Assembly (NCBI GenBank): GCA_008828725.1
Contig: MEHQ01001308.1
Coordinates: 218,533 to 282,532, forward strand
Direction of reading: 5' to 3'
Length of the DNA stretch: 64,000 nt
Source of the DNA: Saccharina japonica
Lineage: Eukaryota > Sar > Phaeophyceae > Laminariales > Laminariaceae
The translations under genes and the position numbers were made by a program. The notes beneath the pieces are model-generated. The model did no database searches and was not told the origin of the DNA. It was given only the letters and a program-made list of their open reading frames with translations. Each line of letters opens with the position of its first letter. Within the stretch, counting starts at the first letter, position 1. This document shows positions 1 through 30,600 of the stretch, one piece after another.

Positions 1-108
1 CCAGGTAGATAGGTGCCAAAAGGCCCTTGCGTACGTCGTACCGTAAATGTCCGGCATCAATCACCCCCGCAAGCAAGATCTACACCGTGCTTCGCGCAAC
101 AATCTTAC

Positions 109-290
109 CCTTCCACCGCCACCACCGCCGCAAGTGTGCTCTTGAATACCGGCGCCGGTAATGGCGCAAGAGCCGGTTTTCCCTTGGCCTGTGCGCGTTT
201 CTTGCGAGTCCTGTCTGAGACGACTTCTTCATCGTCCTCTTCCGGCTTACGCCGTCCCGCCTGCTGAATATCTGTTTTGTCGACCGGCAT
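109..290 (-). CDS. Candidate first exon of a gene leaving the window on the left
   Basis: On the minus strand an ATG at 290, in the favourable context ACCCCAATG, opens 60 codons that stop at a strong donor (GAAGG followed by gtaaga) in phase 2. The peptide starts MPVDKTDIQQAGRRKPEEDD and is rich in acidic and basic residues (EEDDEE, then RTRKKRAQAKGK). That composition suits a nuclear or nucleic-acid-associated protein, with the RKKR cluster as a possible nuclear localisation signal. I do not recognise the family. The rest of the gene would lie left of position 1. It is divergent from the beta-galactosidase gene. A chance ORF is possible, but a good start context together with a consensus donor argues for a real exon. 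Confidence 0.45.
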
Positions 291-1284
291 TGGGGTGGTG
301 GCACCGAAGACCCAGCCAAAGCCCTTCTAGGCGCCCCGCTACCATGCCAGCATGCTTAGGCCGGGGGTATAAGTAGCACTTGATAAATGGTCCACCAGCA
401 ATGACAGCATCACAACGGAGCTTGGCAGCTCGCCGCGAAATGTGTCGGAAGGGACGACAGAATCGGCGAACCGAAACGTCGGGCTGGAATAGAAAATGTA
501 ACGGAAATAAATGTAACTGCACGTAACTCAACTCCCGTAACTGCCGGACAACCGGGTGGCGGATGGCCGAGATGACCGGCATAAGCGCAAACGCGCAAGC
601 GCGAAGAGTGTAGCAGTGCACAGCTTAGTACTCGTACCCGTAGTGGCCCGGAGAAGTAACATGTGGGGTATCCTACATAAGAAGCACTTGAACTTCGTTG
701 GAGTGCAGTGCGACGTGCCGGCGGCGGCCGGACCGACCAGGGAGTTGCACCAAGATGATAAGGCGTTATGAATCAGGGCACGCGGAAACGAACGAAATGC
801 GCAAGGCTCGACAGCAGTGCGACCGACCCGCGCCCACGGTGATTAGTAGGGCTGATTGCCAGTTTCCTGGCATTCCTTTGGTACAAGGGCTTGCCCCTTC
901 AATAGCATCGACGTATCTGCAAGGGTGAGTTGGTTGTGCAGGTACATGCGTAGCAAATGGCGCTGAAATACAGCAGTACTTGAAGTGTTTAACGGAACGA
1001 GTACATAGAGCAAGTGCTCTGTTCATGAGGTCAGCGTCTCAAAACGACGTCAAGGGTGCCACATGCCTGACGGTAGAAGCAACCTAGCAACACACACGAC
1101 GCGGAGGCAGCCTACAGCAGCAACACCCACGAGTCTTCTGCCCCTATAGCCGCAGTATCGACTGCCTCCTTGATCTCCGTGAGGCAACCCAACCCAGTCT
1201 GACGAACAACTATCTCTCCGCGCCCAGGTCACAAAAACGAAGTTCGCGGACAACGCAGCAAGAGTTCTCGCCACCCTGCAGCAC

Positions 1285-1355
<71 letters not shown>

Positions 1356-1492
1356 GCAGTAACACACTCTTGTCCGGTGGCGCTGTCTCGGGCGTGCGTA
1401 CACCGGACGCTTTTGGTCTCGTCGTTGCCGCTGCTACAGCGGGAGAGCAGGAGAAGCAGCAGCAACAGCAACAGCAAGAGGAAGAGCAAAAC
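291..1492. promoter_or_regulatory. Intergenic region between two divergent genes
   Basis: About 1.2 kb separates the minus-strand ATG at 290 from the first in-frame ATG of the beta-galactosidase at 1493, so promoters for both directions should lie here. I see no convincing TATA box or conserved site. The reading frame of the beta-galactosidase first exon is open without an ATG back to about 1088, so part of this stretch may be 5' UTR or an upstream-extended coding exon. The CAG tract at 1286-1354 lies inside it. Confidence 0.35.
1286..1354 (+). repeat. (CAG)23 trinucleotide tract
   Basis: Twenty-three uninterrupted CAG units lie just upstream of the first in-frame ATG (1493). They are in the same open frame as the Q/E-rich N-terminal region of the beta-galactosidase, where they would encode polyglutamine if translation began further upstream. 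Whether they are coding or 5' UTR cannot be decided from the sequence. Confidence 0.9.
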
Positions 1493-18535
<17,043 letters not shown>

Positions 18536-20347
18536 CCGAGCCCTCGGTGAGGGCGTAGGGAGACGCGGCGGTATTGGTAGAGGGGGTGGGTCTGGAAACG
18601 GACCGGCTCCTGGAAGAGAGGAGCGGGTTAATTGTGCTTCGCGTCTCGGTTGCACCGAGGGTGCTTAGTTTTTTTTTGGCCTAAGTATTTATTGCTGGTT
18701 AGTTTTGAGGGTGTGGGCTCAATTTGGGTTAATTCATTGTATTTCTTTCGTATCTTTCCTCCCAGCGTGGTTGGTTGGAGGCGCTCGAGTTGGTTCTCAC
18801 GCTGCTTGCCGTACATATGCCGTCACCATCTCGCCGCCTACTGCGACGGGCATCGACCCCCCGCGTGGTGCACCTTTGCTGTTGATGCGGGGCAGACGAT
18901 CGAGACCCGTACACCCACGTCCACGCCACATCCCATGTGGAGGTTGGGCCCGTGTTTTTTCCGGCATGCCGATTGTATGCGAGAAAGCCTACTTGTAGCA
19001 AAAGGTCATAGCACCAAATGCGCACACGTAGGCGCATGGGGGGGGCGAGGGAGGGGTTCTCATGTCATGCATGGCCGCAGTCGTATGACCGTAGATAGAC
19101 CCTCGCATCCATGCGGGGGGTTGCCACGCCTGTAGCGTTGAGTGTTTTGCGGGATGCAAACGGACGAACACTGCTGCGGGCGTAGCATACTGTTTTTTTC
19201 TTTACCCGCCCCAAGATTTTGATGTTGGAATGGTGTCTGCTTAAGTCTCGATACTGCAGGGTTATTGACGGTCGTGATGGTCGCATTGCCTGCTCGTCTG
19301 GGCGCGCGAGGCACTAATAATCATGACAAAACAGGAATGGTGCCAGACATTGCCGATTGGAGACGTAGGGACGCGCTCGCAGCTGACATCTTGTTTCCCT
19401 CTTGCAGAGGAGACACATTCATTGCTACGGGCAGGAAATACTGGGCACCCCGGTTCCAAACCGAGCGTCGTGTGTGGGCCCATTGACAGCCATACCCGAG
19501 AAAGGCATTTCGTGCTCGCAGTTTTCTGATTGGTCAATGCCCCGGCATTGTCTCACAATAATTATCGCGCACTTGAGCAATATGCCTACACGACACCTTT
19601 CTACCAGGGAGACACGTTCACGAGGTTGGTGTTGGCCTCTATCCAATCCGCGAGCTCCACATCTCTACACGTGCGTCTCTTCCTACTACCGAGCCCGCTG
19701 AGCTGGCTCCAACGACCCGCCTTGGCACCTTTTCCACGATGCGCAACAGGCTTTCCGCCCTCCACGCCCCCGCCGCCGCGGCCGCCGCCGCCGCCGCCCC
19801 GCCCTCCGGTCCCCATCAACACACCGCCGTCCCTATCCTTGCTCCACAATCGACCTGCAATCTGTGGTGGCGCCGCCGCTGCTGCCGCCGCCGCCGCCCT
19901 GACAACACCAGCCCTTGTGGTCGGTGCTGCCGGGCTTGTCGATGATGGAGGCCGAATAGCCACGCTCGTTATCGGGCTTTCGTGTGCGTCGTCATCGGTG
20001 CAACCGAAGTGACTGCGGTAGTCACCGTCGTCGTCGTGGGCGAGACGAAGACTGCGGTGGTGAGCGCTCGGGAGATCATCCGTGGGGGCCGGAGCCTCGT
20101 TGTGGTCGCCGTTCGGTGCCCGTCCCCCGCCAGCTACGGCGGTGGTGCCCTTCTGCCCGTGATAACGTTGTTCTGCGTGTGTTCCCTGTGGGAAACCGTC
20201 AGGGGGGGGTGGGTTTTGTTGAGGGTTGTTACGTGGTACTACGTGTTACTGCGTGTTCGTATGGGCAGCTGTTCGGTGCCGTCGCCTAACCCGATTTAAC
20301 CTCTTAAAGAACTGCAACCATTGTTTCGGGACATACGACTTAGAATT
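18536..20347. other. 3' flank of the beta-galactosidase; no gene recognised
   Basis: Holds the 3' UTR, whose end cannot be placed, and a head fragment of the SINE-like repeat at about 19026-19115 (G run, CATGCATGGCCGCAGTCGTA, then ACCCTCGCAT). A Pro/Ala-coding stretch (19700-19960) made of CCGCCG repeats is a composition effect. I see no exon with support. Confidence 0.5.
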
Positions 20348-20473
20348 ATTACGAGGAACTACAGTATAGTAAATACTAGTAAATAGGACCTACCGCACAC
20401 ACAAAAACCTACCTACTTACCTATTGGTACTAACAATATTTGGTCCTATTTACTACGATATGGTCCCCCGTTG
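20348..20473 (+). mobile_element. Small TIR element (MITE), copy 1
   Basis: Ends ATTACGAGG...AGTAAATAGGACC and GGTCCTATTTACT...GGTCCCCCGT are inverted. The interior has ACAAAAACCTACCTACTTACCTAT. It matches the elements at 31948 and 35932. This copy has a short extra segment inside the left end. Confidence 0.65.
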
Positions 20474-20654
20474 TACTGTAGTGTGGGGACACTTTTTATT
20501 CAGCGGTGTAAGGGTTTAGCAGCACTGACGGCGGTCGTCTGGACATCAAGCGAGCAAGCACCGCATGTATGCACGTAGCCGGTAACGAGCGTTGAGTTTG
20601 CACAGCGGGGGGGCGACCGTTTTTTCAGCGCGCTCGTTTTCTCGATAGCGATAA

Positions 20655-20748
20655 GAGTACTAAAGTCGAACATGATACTTTCGAAGAGTGCTAAAGTCGG
20701 ACAATTACATTTTCGAAGATTGCTAAAGTCGACCAGATATTTCCGAAA
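20655..20748 (+). repeat. About 31-bp tandem repeat, three units
   Basis: Three imperfect units of the form GAAGAKTGCTAAAGTCGRAC followed by a short AT-rich tail. The rest of 20480-22230 shows nothing that I can name. Confidence 0.6.
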
Positions 20749-22234
20749 ACACCTTGCTCGGTATTGGAAAAAAATTCGAGTGCAGAAGAACGATCGCACG
20801 CTCTTTACGGTGTGTTGTGTGTTGCTAGAAACAGTCCGGGCGAATAGCAGCAAGACTAGACTACTATAGGAACATTCGAATGAAACTTTCCGCCGGGACG
20901 GGGTTGCTACTATCAACTGTGACAGAACCTACGTAGCGGAAGCCTCAAATGCCACTCGCGCTTGACATCTGTAGTAGAGCGAGGAGCGTAACGTAAGCGC
21001 CGTACTGGTGCGGTGTGATCATACGTTGTGACCATGGCACGCTATGATGTGCTTGTTTTAGACAGAAGCCGAAGCGGTAGCGCGAAAGTTCCGATGTCCT
21101 GAACTGCGCCGTAGCCGTACGGAATCGTCGTTGGCGAGGAAAACAAAAATAGCGGTGGGTGTCAGACGCGTACGCTTCAACGTCCCGACATTGTTTTTTC
21201 GCGCGTGGAACAGGTTGAGTGGACTTATCTGCATACTCTTTGCTCGAAAGCTGCACAAAGACGGTCGATAATCAGAGGCGATCGGTACAGCGCACCCCTA
21301 CTGTACGTGTAATGATTGAATACGCAAGTAGCCGTCAAGCGCGAGCCGTTGTGCACCTATTGACATCAAGCGCTCGAAGTATCGTCATCCGAAATCCTTT
21401 TCTCTCTAGGCCTCTCTTGAAGGCGCGACGAAAGCAAAACTAAAAGGCGAGAGACTGAGGCGATAGAAACTCGTGCGTAAACAAAGTTCCGGCCAACCAC
21501 CCAAATCCGGAGCGAAGGCCCCAAGACACACAGGCCCGAACCTACGAAGCTCGCAAGTACCTGTGACAAGCTTGACACGCAGCCGTCGCCGGGTTGGGCG
21601 ATTCGCGCATGGTGTGGGGGACGCGGCTGGTAGTGGTTCTTCTGCCTCGGTTCCATCGGCTCTAAAGGCGCGGCCTTGCTGTTGATCCTTGTCGCCCCAT
21701 CAGGGGAGCGCCTGCAGGTTTGACGCCAGTATGCATGTTGGTGTGTTGGTCACGGTGGTGGCCCCAGGTGGACAATGTGGGCAAAATTGGCACTAACATA
21801 TACCTGATAGATTTCACGGTTGATTGAGTCTCGTCGACCCCTGGCTACGGTAATTCTTCAAAAATGTGCGAAACCGATAGGCACATATACGGCACACGCG
21901 AAAAATCTCTTCCCGTGCGAGAGAAGTGGATACTTTAAAAGTAGTACGTATCTAAAAGTGGCGGGCTTGCCACCTGCAAGGTTAACCTTTTCGAAGGAAT
22001 TGGACGTTTTCGGGAAAAAAAAAATCTTGGAAAAAAAAAAGAGTTAACTTTTTACAGTATGCCCACTCGTGCGCAATCGGCCGATGTGCACGCTGTGCGT
22101 AACACTCGAGGACAAAAAAGCAACAAAAAGTAATGATCAAAAATAGAAGCACAATACCACAAATTCACCCCCGGTCGCCAAAGAAACCAAAGAAACCAAA
22201 CATTCCCCCAAGAAGCAGACATAACCATCCACGC

Positions 22235-22500
22235 GTCGGACAGATCATCTGCAGATATACGTACCACGATCTAGATGATCTAGATCCTATCCTGGCGTTA
22301 TGAAATGTTGCGCAGGATAATATACGTGCGACAGCCGTAGATCCAACCTAGGATAATATACGTGCGACAGCCGTAGATCATGCAGATTATACTGCTCCCA
22401 CCCGGAAAACATGAGCTAGATCATACATATCATACAGATCATACAGATCATACAGATCATATAGATCATATAGATCAGGAACATATATGCCCTGAAGTAT
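22235..22500 (+). repeat. Dispersed repeat rich in GATC/ATAC units, copy 2
   Basis: Inverse copy of 8735-8990. It starts with GATCATCTGCAGATATACGT, contains a tandemly doubled AGGATAATATACGTGCGACA unit (about 22315 and 22350), then CATACAGATCAT repeats, and ends GATCAGGAACATATATGCCC. No ORF. Confidence 0.55.
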
Positions 22501-23584
22501 CATGTCTACTGTAAATACTTATGTGTCCGATGTGTGATCCCATCTTCCAAGGGTACTCCAAGGGCATACTTATTGGCTCCGGCCTTCTCCCACAAGACTC
22601 GAAGCAACTTCACGCCCACCTTCGCTGTTGCTTCGCGTATAGCGATGTCTTCACCGCCTCCGCGCCGCGTCCATTGCCTACCACCTCGTTCGTCCGGGTG
22701 CGTCCCCCCACCCACATTTTCCGGCTAGCTCTCCAGACACATTCATCGCCGTAGCTGCTATTGTTGCGGCCGCCATCTCTGTGTTCGCGGCTGCGGCCCC
22801 TATCGTACTTGTCACCGATCCCAGCGGCGTCGACTATGCGTGTAGCGGTCTTGGCGAGGTGCTGGTAGAAGAAACATTGGGAAACCGGGTGACAACAGAC
22901 AAATCCACAACGAAATGGTGTAACGTTGTTGGTACTAGGGGTGACAATAGTTAGTGGCAGGTGCTGTGGTCTACGTGGCGTCATGATGTCTAATTTTATT
23001 GCTATGTATGTATGGTGTATAAAAACGCTGACGCTGGTTGGTGGCTCCTAGGATAGAGCGTAGGTTTTTGGTGGATTGGGATGATAGTCGGTATTTTCTT
23101 GAGCTCTGGAGCACTAATTGATGGTCATGTTCCAGACGACGATATATTTATGGAACGCGGGCGCGACATATATACTGAAGTATATAAGCGTATCTAATTT
23201 GTCCCAGGAAACGGCGTAGTACCAAAAAAAAGGGGTTCCAACCAAGCACACCCTTCTGCTGGATAAACACCCTTTTTGTGATAAAAATCCGATCACTGAG
23301 AACCGTGCTAGCGTACGTAGGGGTTTCAGTTTTTGCCCCCAAATATTCGATTACTGACCGAGCTCCTCAACCATTGCAATTGAGGAGCTACCCAGTAAGG
23401 CATCTTTATCGTTGGGTCCAAGGCCTAACGTTCAAGGTTTTATTCGATAGGTGCCTCGCCTACGTAGTCCGTGCGATTGTGTATCAAGCTCATTTTTTTC
23501 TAGCGTTTCCTCGAAAGTGGGTTGTTGGCTGCTCAAGTGAAGAGGATTCAGAAAATTCTCAGAAAATTCAGGTGCCACCCACTA

Positions 23585-24647
23585 CTACCGTAGCACGCAT
23601 CCCAATATCAGATGTTTCCTACATCTCATTCTACCAGGTACGAATAGCCTCAGCAGCCAAAAACATCGGCGAAATGCGAAGGCCCCTCCCCTCCCCTCCC
23701 CTCCCCTCCCACCCCCTCCCCTCCCATCCCATCCCCTCACCCGGCGCATGGCTTCGATCGCCCGCACGTGCCGATTCGCTTTTGCCACTTCCGCCCGCCG
23801 ATGAACGTAGTCGTCCAGCATGCTCCAAACGTCGGCACTCGATACGTCGGAGCGGTCAGGCGGCGGCAGTTCCGGGGTGCTGTCCGCTTCCCCGCCTTGG
23901 TATTTCTCACGATCTCCGCCATGATCGGTACCGCTCCAGCGGCCAACGCTCATGCTGTCACCGCAGGAGCTGCTGTTGCCGCTGATAACGCCCTTGCTGC
24001 TATTTCTTCTGCGCTTTCTGCCGCCTGTCGAGGGTTGTTGTTGGCGACCCTCGGTGGAAGCTGCTGCATCGTCAAGCACCGCTAGAGCATCCGCAGCCAC
24101 GTACGACCCAGCAGCATTCCCGGGGTCACCTCTACGACCGCCGCCGCCGCCGCTACCGGATGGGCGCGCCGGGACCAACAGCGATGACACCTTAGGAGCG
24201 TTTCGAGCGGGCCTGTCGTCGTCGTCGTCGTCGCCAGCAGCAGCAGAAGCAGCAGCAGCAGCGGCAGCAGCAGCAGCCTCGCTTGCAGCATCGTCCGCCC
24301 TCCCTTCTTCCCGCCTCGGCAATCCGCCAGTCCCAACGCTGACGTAATCACGCCCTTTGGGTTTGCCCCCCACCCATTCCCTCGCTGCCCTGCTCCCGTC
24401 CCCTGCACGACAAGGGGTGCATGTCTCCTCGCGATCACGGCACAGCAGTTTTGCGCGCCCTGTGGGCGGGGAAGGTCTTGGCGACGGCCGATAGTTCCAG
24501 GGCCCCTTGACCGGCGCTACTCGCGCTCGCAGGGCGTAGTTCGGGCAAGGGCTGATTCGCGGAGTTCCGCTGGGCCTTGAGGGCAGAAACGAGATGTTCA
24601 GCTGGGCCTGCAGCTCGGCGATGACCGTGTCCGCCCGTTTCTTTCTT
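23585..24647 (-). CDS. Last exon of the coiled-coil gene
   Basis: An open frame of 354 codons including the stop. It starts [17 protein letters not shown], continuing the coiled coil, then runs through low-complexity sequence to [20 protein letters not shown] and IEAMRR. A good donor (CGCCGG followed by gtgagg at 23740) could splice it to an unseen terminal exon; otherwise it reads through a purine-rich G4AG repeat to a stop at 23585. Confidence 0.6.
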
Positions 24648-27600
24648 CTGTTGCGTTGCGAAATCGGAAAGGAGCGCGCGCGCGAGATAGACGGGACTAG
24701 CATGACCGATCGACTTTACCAAGGGTGTGAATTTGGGGTGGTGATTGCGCGACGGGGGAGGGAAGCGTTGGGGGGGTGACGGGTGGTGCTCACTCTTCGC
24801 ACGCTGTCAACGCCTATATAGGTATTGTAGAGTCATGCCTGGCACCAGGTACCTGGCATATTTACGTATTGATAGGTGTATCACCCATATGTCCCGTCTA
24901 TAGTAACGTTTTATGGCCGATCGCTCGCGGGCGAATCGAGGGGGGGGGGAGAGGGATGAGCGTACTCATTTGTTGCTTGCCTTAGTCATTAGACCATTGA
25001 CCACGCATCCCTTTCGAGACGGAAGATCGGGGGGGGGGGGGGGGGGGGGGGGGGGGGTGTACTTCATTTTCATGCATGGCCGTAGTCGGTAGTCGTATGA
25101 CTATAGGCCCTAATCGGGGGGGAGGATGCGGAACGTGATAGCGGCTGTCAACACGTCGGGTTTGCTTACCGAAGACCGAGAACAGCATCGCGCAGCGTGT
25201 GCCGGGCTTGTTCCTACCATGTGTGTAGAATATCATTTAACGTTGTTTTCAGGCTGTTCGTTCCCAGAATAAGCTGCTTTTCGCCACTCGATACAAACTC
25301 CGAGCTGATAAATCCGTTTTCCTTGATAGTACTCTATCGATACGGCCTCGAAGCAAAAGTGCCCTCTTTGCTACTTATGCTCGAACTGTCTATGCGAACA
25401 CCGTCCTACAGCCAGCCTTACTACCGCGACGTTCATTCAAAGCGCGCGCGGACATTATAACCTGATCGTTGTGTGATGCATCCGACGTTCGGCCTCCAAC
25501 TCTGCCCGCGTCGCGAACCCCTCGGCCTCGAGCCTGGCGACGCTTTTTATCATCCGAATTGTCTGTAAGAGGCGCGGGATGATGCCGGGGTGGGTGCGTT
25601 GCGTGGACCGTTGAAACGGGGTGTGCACACATCACGTCGGCGGTGGACCGTGACACAAAAATAAGTTTTGCCGAGCGAAGCGGTTTTCTTGCTTGTTGGG
25701 AGAGGAGGACACGCAGAAGGGTCGTAGCACAGGGACACCCAAAAGGAATAATGTTCGACAGGGCCTACGCAGGGCTATTTTACACATGCATGCTGTCCAG
25801 CGGCTGTTTTGTTGTGGAATTGTCATCATACTATTCCAGTAATGCTACTGCTGTGCACCCTAGGCCGTATGGTTGGAAAAGATAACCACGCTACTACCTA
25901 CTGCTGCTGCTGTGCACCATAGGCCGTATGATTGGGAAGTATCATCACGCCACCACTGCTACTGCTACTGCTACTGCTGCTGTGCACCCTAGGCCGTATG
26001 ATTGGGAAATATCATCACGCCACTACTGCTACTGCTACTGCTACTGCTGCTGTGCACCCTAGGCCGTACTATTGGGAAACGTCATCACGTCACTACTACT
26101 GCTACTGCTATGCACCGTATCCTCTGTGTATGCCTGACCTCTCCATCGTGGTGATCCCTCTGCCGCCGGAGTACATCGTTCTCCCGTCTACGGTTTCGGA
26201 ACTCGTCGCTGAGCCCCCTTTCCAGCTCGAGCCTAGCCTTATCTGTATCACTTTGAAACACATCACGGTCAGGGAGGGATTGTCGACGCCCATCGATGCG
26301 GACGAGACGGCGAAATGGGGCTTCGAGTCACAAGCCAGGTCAGGCATTACAAAGGCGAACGTAACCTCAATAGAACAGGTTGTTCTTTGTAGGCGCCTGT
26401 GTGCTGTTCCTCTTGCAACTCAATCGCAAAGCAAAGACTGTGACGCTACCGCAACAGGTTATGCGGTCTCGAATAACCACAAACGGTTGGCACGGATTTG
26501 ATGCCTGGTGGGACAGAAGAAAGCAGCAAATATACACACCGTCCACCTAAGCCGGACGATTACGCAAGGGTAGAGACGCGGAGATGAGCGTCGAGGACGA
26601 AACCACTGAACACGTACGTATGTTTACGCGGTTTCGCGATGTATGTTTCGCCGACCCTCCACAGAACCTTGCACGCTTCCCGAATCCCGAAGCCTGACAG
26701 GGCGCCTTTCCTGCACGAGGTGCGTTGGGTATTTGGCACTGCGGTACCCAGTAGCCTACAGAGTCGCGTAGCTGCGGAGGCGAGTGGGTAGTGCTATAAT
26801 ACTCAACAAAACGATGTGCTGTGAGTTCGATTCTTGCCCTTGCCGACTTCTACATTTACTATTTTCGAGCGTGCGCGCTGGAGATGTTTTGAAAGGGTCA
26901 TGACAGCCACGACGTAACCAAATAAGATGTCCAAAATGTATCCTGCAAAAAGAGATATGAAAACATAACCGACTTACATTTCAAATCGAGACCGAGCCTT
27001 GTGGCCCTGCACGGCTGTGGCTACGCTAAACTCGTGCCGGGCATCCTCCAGTCGCTGGTTGCCTTCGTCAATCGCTGCGGCTAGCTTGTCCTTCAGGGTT
27101 GCGACCTGGTTCGCAGGGAGGAATGAATGCACGAAGAACGCGCACAATCGAGGGAGGTTTCCGAACACACGTCACTAGAATTGCGCAGTGAAAATAACGC
27201 GTGTTTCGGGCAGGTGTAACGCATGTAGCGAGATTGTTAAAGTGTTTCGCGGTGGTGTCGAATGCTTCTCCCCGATAGTCTTCTACGTTACCAGGAGCTG
27301 TCCGCTTGGCTACTAGGTCAGCGACGTCTGCATAGCCCCCAAAAGGTAGGCTGACAAAGTAGTCAGTTGGTTGCTTTAAACGAAATCCCCCCCCCTCCCC
27401 CTCCCTGTTATTCCAGGTGTGGGTTACGATGAACAGCGGGTGAAAAAAAATCCCACCACTCCTCTCACTCCGCTTTGTGGCGTCGTGATCCGCCAAGCAG
27501 AAGCTCTCCAAATTTGCCCCGAGCGAGCTTCTATACGGGGACTTGGCGACGCTTGCTACTCTTTTTACATGCGGCAGGCACGGCGAGTACGCTACTTCGG

Positions 27601-30600
27601 ACGCGGCGACTACACGCGCGAGCCGTTCACAACGTGGAACTCCGAGCGTAAGCCAATGCTTCATCTCGTGGCGCCTGTTGNAAATGAAATACGAATGATG
27701 AAAAACCAAGAAAAGAGGGAAATATTACCTGATACGTCAGAAATCAAATCAAAACACGATTCATGAATAATCCAGAAAAAAAAAATGTCGTTCGTACATA
27801 TGATACATAGAAATTCAATAAATAAAACGTGTGCGCACAAAGTAAGTACCAGTAGATCGTCCGCCGCCGACGAATCTTAAAAAATGTCAATCGCTACCTG
27901 AGCAATGGACGAACGCCTCATCTGCTTTCCCCCTCCTAGAAACCCTGAACTATGGATAAAACGTCTCATTTTCTTTCCTCTCCACGGGAAACCCTGAGCA
28001 ATGGAATCACGCCTCATCTATTTTCCTCTCCGTGAAACCCCTGGCCCACTTCCCTCGCGCAGAACCTCGCATCCGCACCAGCAGGCGGCAGCAGTAGTAA
28101 TCATCTCGAGGGAGCTGCGGGGGTGGGGAGTGGAGAGGGTGGGAAAGGCGATGGGGTTGGGCGACAGCAGCAGAACCTACCCCAGGAGGGGGGCGATCTG
28201 GTGGCGGAATCGGCGGCGGAACTGCGGGGGGATCCAGCGGCAGAATTAAAAAATGCGGAGGAAATGCGAGGGGATCTGGCGGCGGGATTGGAACATGCGG
28301 CGGAATCTGGAGGGGGTTCGGCGGCGGGAGTGGAAGGAAACATGGAAGTGGAGAAGGAGGAGGTGGAGGCTGATGTGGAGGTGGACATTCCCGACGAGCT
28401 GGAGGACATCGTGGAGGCGTTGTTGTGCGGGCTGCGGGACAGGGACACCGTTGTGCGCTGGTCCTCTGCCAAGGGCATAGGAAGGATCACGGAGAGGCTC
28501 ACGCAAGACCTGGGTAAGTGTCAGTGTTGCGTTTGTGTGTGCGTGTGTGTGCGTGCGCGTGCGCGTGTGCGTGCTCGTACTTAGATCGGAGCGAATTGCT
28601 GTTGGTAGCGGTGCTGGCCTGCTCGCAAGTATGTGTTTTTCTTTTTTACAGGGCGCTATATAACGAACGGTGCCTGCAGCAACGAGGCTCGTAACCTGTT
28701 ATGAAGGCTGCGCCAGTAGAACATGTGAGTAGATGGTGGTGAGTACGTACAGGTATGTAAGAGTTAAAACGTTGTGGATTGATGTCATCGCAGGACAGAC
28801 GTCAAAGCTGGCTGCACTACGTAGTAGTTAGCGGGGTCATGCACAATTTAACCGCCTTCACAATAAAAGTAGTACATAAGCTAAATAACCACTGCCCCTT
28901 GCTGCCCTCCGCAGCGCGGGTGTTTCCTGCTTTACAGTAGGCGGTTATAGGAAGGGCGTGTGGGAAATCGGTGTGGTTGGCGTGCGCGAGGGGGGGGGAG
29001 GGGTGTACTTCATTTTCATGCATGGCCGTAGTCGGTAGTCGTATGACTATAGGCCCTAATCGGGGGGGAGGATGCGGAACGTGATAGCGGCTGTCAACAC
29101 GTCGGGTTTGCTTACCGAAGACCGAGAACAGCATCGCGCAGCGTGTGCCGGGCTTGTTCCTACCATGTGTGTAGAATATCATTTAACGTTGTTTTCAGGC
29201 TGTTCGTTCCCAGAATAAGCTGCTTTTCGCCACTCGATACAAACTCCGAGCTGATAAATCCGTTTTCCTTGATAGTACTCTATCGATACGGCCTCGAAGC
29301 AAAAGTGCCCTCTTTGCTACTTATGCTCGAACTGTCTATGCGAACACCGTCCTACAGCCAGCCTTACTACCGCGACGTTCATTCAAAGCGCGCGCGGACA
29401 TTATAACCTGATCGTTGTGTGATGCATCCGACGTTCGGCCTCCAACTCTGCCCGCGTCGCGAACCCCTCGGCCTCGAGCCTGGCGACGCTTTTTATCATC
29501 CGAATTGTCTGTAAGAGGCGCGGGATGATGCCGGGGTGGGTGCGTTGCGTGGACCGTTGAAACGGGGTGTGCACACATCACGTCGGCGGTGGACCGTGAC
29601 ACAAAAATAAGTTTTGCCGAGCGAAGCGGTTTTCTTGCTTGTTGGGAGAGGAGGACACGCAGAAGGGTCGTAGCACAGGGACACCCAAAAGGAATAATGT
29701 TCGACAGGGCCTACGCAGGGCTATTTTACACATGCATGCTGTCCAGCGGCTGTTTTGTTGTGGAATTGTCATCATACTATTCCAGTAATGCTACTGCTGT
29801 GCACCCTAGGCCGTATGGTTGGAAAAGATAACCACGCTACTACCTACTGCTGCTGCTGTGCACCATAGGCCGTATGATTGGGAAGTATCATCACGCCACC
29901 ACTGCTACTGCTACTGCTACTGCTGCTGTGCACCCTAGGCCGTATGATTGGGAAATATCATCACGCCACTACTGCTACTGCTACTGCTACTGCTGCTGTG
30001 CACCCTAGGCCGTACTATTGGGAAACGTCATCACGTCACTACTACTGCTACTGCTATGCACCGTATCCTCTGTGTATGCCTGACCTCTCCATCGTGGTGA
30101 TCCCTCTGCCGCCGGAGTACATCGTTCTCCCGTCTACGGTTTCGGAACTCGTCGCTGAGCCCCCTTTCCAGCTCGAGCCTAGCCTTATCTGTATCACTTT
30201 GAAACACATCACGGTCAGGGAGGGATTGTCGACGCCCATCGATGCGGACGAGACGGCGAAATGGGGCTTCGAGTCACAAGCCAGGTCAGGCATTACAAAG
30301 GCGAACGTAACCTCAATAGAACAGGTTGTTCTTTGTAGGCGCCTGTGTGCTGTTCCTCTTGCAACTCAATCGCAAAGCAAAGACTGTGACGCTACCGCAA
30401 CAGGTTATGCGGTCTCGAATAACCACAAACGGTTGGCACGGATTTGATGCCTGGTGGGACAGAAGAAAGCAGCAAATATACACACCGTCCACCTAAGCCG
30501 GACGATTACGCAAGGGTAGAGACGCGGAGATGAGCGTCGAGGACGAAACCACTGAACACGTACGTATGTTTACGCGGTTTCGCGATGTATGTTTCGCCGA

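Larger units (their letters stand above)
25055..27680. repeat. Large exact duplication, copy 1 (about 2.63 kb)
   Basis: Matches about 29001-31626 at offset 3946, with no difference in any stretch I compared. It contains second copies of three minus-strand coiled-coil exons (25462-25562, 26139-26250, 26978-27105), a minisatellite (25842-26110) and a tRNA-like stretch near 26779. It ends exactly at the single N at 27681, while the other copy reads on into the next exon of the gene. The left border of both copies is the G run plus SINE-like head. Confidence 0.9.

Noticed and set aside
19530..20012. 160-codon frame after the beta-galactosidase
   Set aside because: Driven by CCG repeats, with comparable frames on the other strand and no splice or start support.
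22506..22984. Minus-strand frames with a plausible composition (VGVKLLRVLWEKAGANKYAL)
   Set aside because: No acceptor, donor or phase ties them to the coiled-coil gene, and no family is recognised; kept out for lack of support.
25932..26501. Plus-strand frame with poly-Leu start, and its copy at 29878-30447
   Set aside because: The first part is a minisatellite and the rest is antisense to a coiled-coil exon with proper splice sites.
26779..26844. Possible tRNA (GGCGAG/CTTGCC acceptor pairing and GAGTTCGATTCT B-box), duplicated at 30725-30790
   Set aside because: The anticodon stem does not pair; at best a tRNA-like relic.
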